NCBI GenBank assembly: GCA_002469305.1
Contig: DKEY01000053.1
Span: 1-9,918, forward strand
Reading direction: 5' to 3'
Length of the DNA stretch: 9,918 bases
Source of the DNA: Sulfurospirillum sp. UBA6810
GTDB lineage: Bacteria; Campylobacterota; Campylobacteria; Campylobacterales; Sulfurospirillaceae
Made by a program: the position numbers and the translations under genes. The notes beneath the pieces were generated by a model that saw only the letters and a list, made by a program, of their open reading frames with translations, did not search any database and had not been told where the DNA came from. Below are positions 1 through 5,148 of the stretch, piece by piece. Numbering within the stretch: position 1 is the first letter of the stretch; each line of letters opens with the position of its first letter.

Positions 1-31
1 TAGCTAGATTTAAAGTTTTTTTAATAAAAAT

Positions 32-361
32 TTAATAATTTCTAAAAATTTCGACTCCAACCTCGCAGTTTTCGAGTATTTGAGGTTTGGATATTTTTAG
101 TGTGAGCGTTTTTATTTGAGGATATTTTTTAACTAAGATTTTTTCAAGATTTTCCAAAGCCTCTTCAATAAGAAAGTATTTTGAAGTCTTTATATCTGTC
201 TCTAAAAGTTCACAAATCTTTGCATAGTCTATGAACTTTTCGTTGGTATAAGGGTATTCTATCTTACATGTAAGCACAACTTTTTGCTCTGTTTCTCGCT
301 CAAAATCTAAAATGCCAATGATAGCATTAAAAGTGAGATTTGAAATTTCTATCTTAAACAA
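32..361 (-). CDS. folB: Dihydroneopterin aldolase (FolB)
   Basis: FolB cleaves 7,8-dihydroneopterin to 6-hydroxymethyl-dihydropterin and glycolaldehyde in cytosolic folate synthesis. The 109-residue protein is slightly shorter than the E. coli enzyme (about 120) but keeps the whole fold. Lining it up from memory with E. coli FolB gives matching key residues: Glu21 in the GILDFERE segment, Tyr46 (DYA), Glu66 (LIEEAL) and the catalytic Lys92 in KISKP. The start is TTG at 361-359. No better start lies nearby, and GAGGG sits about five bases upstream (minus strand). Its first 8 bases overlap the end of plsY, so it is probably translated by coupling from the plsY transcript. Past its stop, only 31 bases remain before the window edge and they hold no recognisable gene. 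The family call is firm; the exact start is likely but unproven. Confidence 0.93.
   Translation of the reverse strand: MFKIEISNLTFNAIIGILDFERETEQKVVLTCKIEYPYTNEKFIDYAKICELLETDIKTSKYFLIEEALENLEKILVKKYPQIKTLTLKISKPQILENCEVGVEIFRNY
263..274. repeat. TTACATGTAA palindrome, copy 1 (inside folB)
   Basis: A perfect 12-base palindrome (CTTACATGTAAG) within folB. On the folB strand it reads Leu-Thr-Cys-Lys. The 10-base core recurs at 1150, 2105 and 4133. See the finding on over-representation. Confidence 0.6.
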
Positions 362-983
362 CCTTACCCTCTTGTCCAGAAAATAGTCTCATGATGTTTG
401 GTATATGTTTATACACAATGATAAAAGCTATGAGATAGATTGGTGCATGTGTTTTTATAACAGGGATATCATAGTGCAAAATATAAGAAGATATAATCAA
501 AGCTGCAAGACCTACAAGTGAAGAGAGAGAAGATATCTTTAAAACTTTTCCTGTGATAAACCATGCAATGCCAGCGATAAGAGTTTCAATCGGGAGCATA
601 AAAAGCATCACACCCATGCCTGTCGCAACACCTTTACCACCTTCAAATTTTAAAAATGGGCTATAACAATGTCCTACAACAGCCAAAACAGCTATCATCC
701 ATAACGTTGCATCAGTCAATACAAAAATATTGTTTGCTACAAAAAGTACGACTATGCCTTTAAGAGCATCTAGGATTAAAGTTGCAGCTGCAAGTTTTTT
801 TGCTAGAGTTGGATTTGTCTCTTTGAGAACTCTTAGCACGTTTGTTGCACCTATACTTTTACTGCCTGCTTCTCTAACATCTATTTTTGCAAACTGTTTT
901 GCCAAAAGAAGTCCAAAAGGAATTCCCCCTACTAAGTAAGCTAGTATATAAAATTGAACATTTATATTAAACAAAAAATCCAC
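354..983 (-). CDS. plsY: Glycerol-3-phosphate acyltransferase (PlsY)
   Basis: This inner-membrane enzyme transfers the acyl group of acyl-phosphate (made by PlsX) to glycerol-3-phosphate, giving lysophosphatidic acid, the first step of phospholipid synthesis. The 209-residue protein is very hydrophobic, with about five membrane segments. It shows all three PlsY motifs: GSKSIGATN (residues 40-48, glycerol-phosphate side), GHCYSPFLKFEGGKGVAT (104-121, the glycine-rich acyl-phosphate loop) and HIPNIMRLFSGQE (193-205). Length is normal for the family. The start is GTG at 983-981, with AAGGA about six bases upstream. An extended -10 at 1030-1038 (minus strand) would give a leader of roughly 40 bases. 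It is the first gene of a two-gene unit with folB and is transcribed away from nadA. Confidence 0.96.
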   Translation of the reverse strand: MDFLFNINVQFYILAYLVGGIPFGLLLAKQFAKIDVREAGSKSIGATNVLRVLKETNPTLAKKLAAATLILDALKGIVVLFVANNIFVLTDATLWMIAVLAVVGHCYSPFLKFEGGKGVATGMGVMLFMLPIETLIAGIAWFITGKVLKISSLSSLVGLAALIISSYILHYDIPVIKTHAPIYLIAFIIVYKHIPNIMRLFSGQEGKVV

Positions 984-1029
984 AAGTTTCCTTTTGTTGA
1001 GAGGTTCTCTCTAATGTATTTAAAGCAAA

Positions 1030-1038
1030 ATTATATCA
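1030..1038 (-). promoter_or_regulatory. Extended -10 promoter of plsY-folB
   Basis: Read on the minus strand this is TGATATAAT, a perfect TGn-TATAAT extended -10, about 47 bases before the plsY GTG. No TTGACA-like -35 is visible at the usual distance. That is typical of sigma-70 promoters in Campylobacterota, which rely on the extended -10 and AT-rich upstream DNA. The promoter role is inferred from position and motif. Confidence 0.65.
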
Positions 1039-1051
1039 AGAATTAGTTTAA

Positions 1052-1067
1052 TATAGCTTTTGCTATA
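1052..1067. repeat. Inverted repeat overlapping the nadA -10 (operator candidate)
   Basis: TATAGC, four T, GCTATA is a perfect 6+6 inverted repeat. Its right arm covers the first four bases of the nadA -10 hexamer and the TG of the extended element partly lies in it. A repressor bound here would block RNA polymerase. No regulator is known from the sequence, and AT-rich inverted repeats of this size also arise by chance, so this is only a candidate. Confidence 0.3.
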
Positions 1068-1069
1068 AT
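1061..1069 (+). promoter_or_regulatory. Extended -10 promoter of nadA
   Basis: TGCTATAAT is a perfect TGn-TATAAT extended -10. A start point near 1076 would leave a leader of about 25 bases before the nadA TTG at 1102, with AGGTGAGGA as ribosome binding site. No -35 match is visible. The distance to the opposing plsY -10 is only 28 bases, so the two promoters share upstream DNA and may compete for polymerase. Confidence 0.7.
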
Positions 1070-1101
1070 GCACAGATTAAAAAAAAGGTGAGGACAATAC
1101 C

Positions 1102-2094
1102 TTGAGTAATGCAGTGTTAAAAGAAGAGATATTAAAATTAAAAGAAGAGTTACATGTAACGATTGTTGCCCATTTTTATCAAAAAGATGAAGTCTTTGAA
1201 TTGGCTGATTTTACAGGTGATTCACTAGAGCTTGCAAAATTTGCAGCACGAGATGACAAACCAAATCTGATATTTTGTGGTGTTGGGTTTATGGGGCAAA
1301 GTGTTAAGATACTAGCACCTTCCAAAAGAGTTTTTATGCCACGAATCGCATGTTGTGCTATGGCTAAGATGATAGATGAAAATTACTATGATGAAAATGT
1401 AAATATCCTTATAAAAGCGGGAATAAAAAAAGAAGATATCATGCCAGTAACCTACATCAACTCTTCGGCTGAAGTTAAAGCAAGAGTTGGAAAAATGGGC
1501 GGATATGTCTGTACCAGTTCAAATGCAAAAAAAATCATCACAAAAGCACTTGAAAGTGGCAAAAAGATACTTTTTGTTCCTGATAGGTGTTTAGGACAGA
1601 ATATAGCTGTGGATATGGGCTTGAAGTCTTGTGTAATAGGTGATGGAAGCGATCCAAAAGAGGCTGATATCATTTGCTACAATGGTTTTTGCTCAGTGCA
1701 CCAACTTTTTGAAGTAGAAGATATAGAATTTTACAGAAACAAGTATAAAGATATTTTGATAGTAACGCATCCTGAGTGCAAGCCAGAAGTATGTGCAAAA
1801 TCTGATTTTGTTGGTTCTACTTCGCAGATTATTCAGTATGTAAAAAATCTTCCAAGTGAGCAAAAAGTAGCAATAGGAACAGAGTTTAACATGGTAAATC
1901 GCCTTCGAAAAGAAAACACTTATGTTCTCTCTTCTACAAAACCAGAGTGCCCTACGATGAATGAAACAAGACTCGAAGATGTGAGAGATGTTTTGCTTTC
2001 TATAAAAAATCAAACTTTTATAAATGAAATAAATATCTCCGAAGAAACAAGAAAATACTCGTATGAAGCACTTAATCGAATGTTTGAGATATAG
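1102..2094 (+). CDS. nadA: Quinolinate synthase (NadA)
   Basis: NadA condenses iminoaspartate with dihydroxyacetone phosphate to make quinolinate, the NAD ring precursor, using an oxygen-sensitive 4Fe-4S cluster in the cytosol. The 330-residue protein has the diagnostic VAHFYQKDEV near residues 22-32 and a GDSLELA segment at 39-45. Three cysteines sit in the expected cluster contexts: Cys85 (CCAMA, preceded by Cys84), Cys197 (NGFCSVH) and Cys283 (PECPTMNETRLEDV). It is longer than the roughly 300-residue archaeal enzymes, the extra length lying mainly between the first two cluster cysteines. The start is TTG at 1102, with GAGGA ending about seven bases upstream. It leads the nad operon, and a possible 37-codon ORF begins directly after its TAG, before nadC. 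Confidence 0.97.
   Translation: MSNAVLKEEILKLKEELHVTIVAHFYQKDEVFELADFTGDSLELAKFAARDDKPNLIFCGVGFMGQSVKILAPSKRVFMPRIACCAMAKMIDENYYDENVNILIKAGIKKEDIMPVTYINSSAEVKARVGKMGGYVCTSSNAKKIITKALESGKKILFVPDRCLGQNIAVDMGLKSCVIGDGSDPKEADIICYNGFCSVHQLFEVEDIEFYRNKYKDILIVTHPECKPEVCAKSDFVGSTSQIIQYVKNLPSEQKVAIGTEFNMVNRLRKENTYVLSSTKPECPTMNETRLEDVRDVLLSIKNQTFINEINISEETRKYSYEALNRMFEI
1149..1160. repeat. TTACATGTAA palindrome, copy 2 (inside nadA)
   Basis: A perfect 12-base palindrome (GTTACATGTAAC) in the 5' part of nadA, encoding Leu-His-Val-Thr. This is a different reading frame of the core from the one used in folB, so shared protein sequence does not explain the repeat. Confidence 0.6.
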
Positions 2095-2208
2095 ATGCAA
2101 AAACTTACATGTAAAGAAAAAAAAGCAATAATACAGAGCCTTGGCTCGTGCTTTAGTGAAAGGAATTTGCCTTTGATTTCATTGAAGGCAAAGGAGAAAG
2201 TAAAATGA
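2095..2208 (+). CDS. Possible 37-residue protein between nadA and nadC
   Basis: An ATG directly abuts the nadA TAG and opens a frame of 37 codons, which ends in a TGA overlapping the nadC ATG as ATGA. The peptide is lysine-rich, starts MQKLTCKEKKAII, has two cysteines and no membrane segment, and resembles no family I know. The exact fit between two coupled genes suggests real translation. Against it, the frame has no ribosome binding site beyond what the end of nadA provides, carries the TTACATGTAA palindrome and a hairpin, and could simply be the leader of nadC. Function unknown. Confidence 0.3.
   Translation: MQKLTCKEKKAIIQSLGSCFSERNLPLISLKAKEKVK
2105..2114. repeat. TTACATGTAA palindrome, copy 3 (nadA-nadC gap)
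   Basis: An exact 10-base core copy eleven bases after the nadA stop, inside the possible 37-codon ORF. It is followed by an A-rich run. It lies between genes if that ORF is not real. Confidence 0.6.
2166..2192 (+). promoter_or_regulatory. Hairpin touching the nadC ribosome binding site
   Basis: TTTGCCTT (2166-2173) and AAGGCAAA (2185-2192) form a perfect 8-base stem with an 11-base loop. The right arm takes up the first two bases of the AAGGAG ribosome binding site (2191-2196), eight bases before the nadC ATG. Folding could lower nadC initiation unless ribosomes come through from upstream. There is no U-tract, so it is not an intrinsic terminator. The regulatory role is inference. Confidence 0.35.
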
Positions 2209-3029
2209 TAAAACGATTTGTAAAAAAAGCACTTCAAGAAGATATAGGCAGAGGAGATTTATTTTTCTTGGTTGGTGATAGCAAAAAAGCTGTTGCAAAA
2301 ATCATCTCTAAAGACAGCGGGATACTTGCAGGGGAAGTGTATGCAAAAGCTTTGTGTAAAGTCGAGAGACTGGATATAAAGTTTCATAAAAGAGATGGTG
2401 AGAAGATAGAGTATGGTGATCACATAGCAACACTCAAAGGTAAATCAAAAAAGCTTTTGATGTGTGAACGTACAATCTTAAATCTCATACAACATGCTTC
2501 AGGTATAGCTACAAACACAGCAAAATACACAAAAGCACTCAATAACAATGCTGTTAAATTACTAGATACTAGAAAAACAAGACCAGGGTTGAGAATCTTA
2601 GAAAAATATGCTGTTAGATGTGGCGGTGGCAATAATCACAGAATGGGTTTGGATGACTGTTTGATGATAAAAGATACACATCTAAAAACGATAGAAAATT
2701 TAAAAGAGTTTGTAGTAAATGCTAGAAAAAAACTTCCATATACTTCAAAGATAGAGATAGAGTGTGAAGATATAGAATTTGCTAAAGAGGCGATGCAAAG
2801 TGGTGCTGATATGATTATGTGTGATAATATGAGCATAGAAGATATCAAAACCGTTGTTAACTATAAAAATGAAAAATTCCCTCACATACTTATAGAGGCA
2901 AGTGGCAATATCACAGAAAAAACAATCCTAGATTATGCGCAAAGTGGAGTAGATGCTATCAGTAGTGGTAGCCTTATCCATCAAGCTGTTTGGCTGGATT
3001 TTTCTATGAAAATTACTCACAAAGAGTAG
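2205..3029 (+). CDS. nadC: Nicotinate-nucleotide pyrophosphorylase (NadC)
   Basis: NadC (quinolinate phosphoribosyltransferase) converts quinolinate and PRPP to nicotinic acid mononucleotide, CO2 and pyrophosphate, directly after NadA in de novo NAD synthesis. The 274-residue length is typical. The signature block is intact: LDTRKTRPGLR (120-130) runs into EKYAVRCGGGNNHRMGLDD (133-151), with substrate-binding Arg123, Lys124, His145 and Arg146. Further conserved sites are Lys156 (MIKDTH), Glu185, Asp207 (MCDN), EASGNI (231-236) and SSGSLIH (253-259), the phosphate-binding end of the barrel. It starts at ATG 2205 with a strong AAGGAG eight bases upstream. That site is partly held in a hairpin. 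flhB follows after 16 bases, so the two are probably cotranscribed. Confidence 0.97.
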   Translation: MIKRFVKKALQEDIGRGDLFFLVGDSKKAVAKIISKDSGILAGEVYAKALCKVERLDIKFHKRDGEKIEYGDHIATLKGKSKKLLMCERTILNLIQHASGIATNTAKYTKALNNNAVKLLDTRKTRPGLRILEKYAVRCGGGNNHRMGLDDCLMIKDTHLKTIENLKEFVVNARKKLPYTSKIEIECEDIEFAKEAMQSGADMIMCDNMSIEDIKTVVNYKNEKFPHILIEASGNITEKTILDYAQSGVDAISSGSLIHQAVWLDFSMKITHKE

Positions 3030-3045
3030 TTGATATGGTGGGCTA

Positions 3046-4107
3046 ATGGCTGACGATCAAGAAAAAACAGAAGAACCCACCTCCAAAAAGATAGAGGATG
3101 CCAGAAAAGAAGGCAATGTTCCAAAATCCCAAGACACCAGTAGTTTTGTAACTTTACTCGTCGCGATAGGTGCACTTCTTGGATTGTTTACCTTTATGAA
3201 AGAGAGAGTGGTCTCTTTGTATCACTACTACCAATCATACATAGGGGTTGATTTAAGCAAAAATGATGTTTTCAATATTTCAATTACAACTTTTAAAGAG
3301 ATATTGCTTGTTATTTTACCTCTTGCTTCAATAGTTGCTATATCGGGGATTATAGCAGCGGTAATGCAGTTTGGATTTTTATTTTCTACTAAACCTCTTA
3401 CTCCTGATTTAAAAAAGATAGACCCAATAAAAGGGATAAAAAATCTCATTTCGATGAAAAAGCTTATTGAATCAGTAAAAATTGTTTTAAAAGTTTCTCT
3501 TGTAATGGGTACAGCTTACTACTTTTTGATGGATTTTGTAAAAGAGTTACCCTCCGTTATCTATTTTTCTCTTTTTGATCAGTTGGCTTGGTGGCAAGAT
3601 AGAGCGATGATACTTGTTGCTGTAATGCTTATCCTCTTTCTAGGGCTTGCTCTTTTTGATTTAATGTTTGTACGGTATAACTATTTTAAAGACTTGAAGA
3701 TGAGTAAACAAGAGATAAAAGACGAGTATAAGCAGATGGAGGGAGACCCACAAGTAAAAGCTCGTATAAAAAGAGTACAAATGGAGATGACAAAGAAAAG
3801 AATGATGCAAGAGATTCCTGGGGCGGATGTTGTTATCACAAACCCTACGCACTTTGCTGTGGCTATAAGGTATGATACAGAGAAAGAACATGCACCAAAA
3901 GTTGTAGCAAAAGGAATTGACCATCTCGCTCTTAAGATAAAAGAGATAGCAAGAGAACATAATATCCAAATAATAGAAAATCCTCCACTTGCACGCGAAC
4001 TTTATAAAAAGTGTGAACTCAATGACATCATTCCAGAAACACTCTACAAAGCAGTTGCAGAAGTACTAGCATTTGTCTATCAAAGTTCGAAAAAAGCTAG
4101 AAGGTAA
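3046..4107 (+). CDS. flhB: Flagellar export apparatus switch protein FlhB
   Basis: FlhB sits in the flagellar type III export gate and, after self-cleavage, switches export from rod/hook to filament substrates. The 353-residue protein has the hallmark N-terminus with TEEPTSKKIEDARKEG (residues 8-23) and about four membrane segments (around 32-51, 86-110, 145-163 and 187-209). A charged linker follows, then the cytosolic domain with the NPTH autocleavage site at 266-269 (cut between Asn and Pro). ENPPLAREL (311-319) is also typical. It is a complete FlhB, not the short FlhX-type paralogue. The ribosome binding site is weak (GGTGGG just upstream), so coupling to nadC is possible. No other flagellar gene is in the window, so it is an isolated export gene beside NAD synthesis. 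Confidence 0.97.
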   Translation: MADDQEKTEEPTSKKIEDARKEGNVPKSQDTSSFVTLLVAIGALLGLFTFMKERVVSLYHYYQSYIGVDLSKNDVFNISITTFKEILLVILPLASIVAISGIIAAVMQFGFLFSTKPLTPDLKKIDPIKGIKNLISMKKLIESVKIVLKVSLVMGTAYYFLMDFVKELPSVIYFSLFDQLAWWQDRAMILVAVMLILFLGLALFDLMFVRYNYFKDLKMSKQEIKDEYKQMEGDPQVKARIKRVQMEMTKKRMMQEIPGADVVITNPTHFAVAIRYDTEKEHAPKVVAKGIDHLALKIKEIAREHNIQIIENPPLARELYKKCELNDIIPETLYKAVAEVLAFVYQSSKKARR

Positions 4108-4131
4108 CTACCATTAGCCATCTGTTTAATC

Positions 4132-4143
4132 TTTACATGTAAA
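4132..4143. repeat. TTACATGTAA palindrome, copy 4 (after flhB)
   Basis: A perfect 12-base palindrome (TTTACATGTAAA) 24 bases after the flhB stop and about 35 bases upstream of the next -10 element. It could be an operator, a weak transcript-end hairpin or simply a copy of a genome-wide word. It has no GC-rich stem and no clear T-tract, so I do not call a terminator. Confidence 0.6.
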
Positions 4144-4177
4144 ATGTGGACTAATCAAGTTTTCAATAAACTTTAAG

Positions 4178-4183
4178 TATAAT
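4178..4183 (+). promoter_or_regulatory. -10 promoter element of the phosphoesterase gene
   Basis: A perfect TATAAT (preceded by TTAAG, so not a TGn type) lies 26 bases before the ATG at 4210. A transcript starting near 4190 would have a leader of about 20 bases holding GGAG at 4201-4204. The 102-base gap after flhB is the longest on the plus strand after nadC, so a new transcription unit beginning here is plausible. No -35 seen. Confidence 0.55.
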
Positions 4184-4209
4184 CACAGTTTTATGAGTTT
4201 GGAGTAGAT

Positions 4210-5148
4210 ATGTATAAAAAAGTATGGAGTAGTATCGTAGATGCAAAATATATACTTTTGATTTCACATGCACACCCAGATGGTGATACGCTAGGCGCAA
4301 CGATAGGGTTATACCATGCCCTAAAACAAAGTGGTAAAAAAGTTGCTCTTTTTAACGCTACATGTGAACATCTTCCAAGAGAATTTTCCTTTTTAAACGG
4401 ATACTCAAAGATAAGCCAGAATGTGCCAAAAGAGTTTGACTTAGCCATTAGTTGTGACTGTGGGAGTTTTGATAGGCTCACTATTGCCAAGGGCAATTAT
4501 AAACTGATAAATATAGACCATCATAAGACAAATACGCATTTTGGTGATATAAATTTAGTAAAAGATGAGTTTTCAAGTGCTGGTGCAGTTGTGTATGAAC
4601 TTTTGAAAAAAAATGGTATCAAAATTTCAAAAGATTGCGCAGAGGCTCTTTATACTTCTGTTGCAGATGATACTGGTTTTTTCAGATATGGATATATCAA
4701 TGAAAAAACATTTGAAACAATAGCAGATTTGGTGAAGTGTGGAGCAAATCCTCAAAAAATAGCAAAAAATGTAAAAAGCAATGAGTCTTTAGCTAAAACC
4801 AGACTAAGAGCATATATGCTCAATAGTTTTGATTTGCATAATGATGCAAGTATAGCGTCTATTATTATCGACCAAAATGTTTTAGCAAAAAGTGGTGCAA
4901 GAAGAAGTGATACGAAAAATATCATTAGTGAACTAAGAGATTTATCGAGTGTTGAGGTAGCTATCATGATACTTGAGCAAATTGGATATTATAAAGTTTC
5001 TCTACGTTCAAAAGGAAATATCGATGTGTCAAAAGTCTCTTTAAGTTATGGAGGCGGAGGACACTTTGCGTCAGCTGGATTTGATGTCAAAGTCGATAAT
5101 CCAAAAAAATTATTAAATGAAATTATAGAAAAGGTTGTGAATTTATGA
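4210..5148 (+). CDS. DHH/DHHA1 phosphoesterase, NrnA-like (nanoRNase / pAp phosphatase)
   Basis: A 312-residue soluble DHH-DHHA1 protein of the size of NrnA, which degrades 2-5-base RNA and dephosphorylates pAp. Metal-binding motifs are all present: HAHPDGD (20-26), Asp83 (SCDCGS), Asp103-His104-His105 (DHH) and Asp153-Asp154 (VADDTG). The C-terminal DHHA1 substrate-binding motif is GGGGHFASAGF (281-291). Campylobacterota, as I recall, lack the E. coli-type Orn, so an NrnA-like enzyme would fill that role; this is inference. Cyclic-dinucleotide hydrolysis (GdpP/CdnP type) is an alternative, but the membrane and PAS parts of GdpP are absent. It starts at ATG 4210 with GGAG five bases upstream. 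Its TGA overlaps the ATG of the peptidase gene by four bases, so the two are translationally coupled. Confidence 0.88.
   Translation: MYKKVWSSIVDAKYILLISHAHPDGDTLGATIGLYHALKQSGKKVALFNATCEHLPREFSFLNGYSKISQNVPKEFDLAISCDCGSFDRLTIAKGNYKLINIDHHKTNTHFGDINLVKDEFSSAGAVVYELLKKNGIKISKDCAEALYTSVADDTGFFRYGYINEKTFETIADLVKCGANPQKIAKNVKSNESLAKTRLRAYMLNSFDLHNDASIASIIIDQNVLAKSGARRSDTKNIISELRDLSSVEVAIMILEQIGYYKVSLRSKGNIDVSKVSLSYGGGGHFASAGFDVKVDNPKKLLNEIIEKVVNL

Noticed and set aside
1..31. Partial gene downstream of folB at the window edge.
   Set aside because: The 31 AT-rich bases hold no start codon or open frame on the minus strand that I can support.
730..939. Open frame on the plus strand opposite plsY.
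   Set aside because: It is the antisense shadow of a conserved membrane protein gene, with no ribosome binding site or recognisable motif.
2095..2204. NAD+ riboswitch (nadA-motif class) between nadA and nadC.
   Set aside because: The only structures seen are two simple hairpins; I cannot recognise the conserved core of any NAD riboswitch, and it lies after nadA and not before it.
1693..2237. Long minus-strand frames opposite the end of nadA and start of nadC.
   Set aside because: They mirror conserved genes, give Phe/Tyr/Ile-rich low-sense proteins and match nothing known.
3041..4119. GGCTAATGG (3041-3049) and its reverse complement CCATTAGCC (4111-4119) flank flhB, like ends of an inserted element.
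   Set aside because: Nine bases is within chance for a 10 kb window, no target duplication is seen, the left copy overlaps the flhB ATG, and flhB looks native in composition.
4108..4177. Possible intrinsic terminator after flhB.
   Set aside because: The palindrome TTTACATGTAAA is AT-rich with no loop and is not followed by a T-tract; no GC-rich stem is present.
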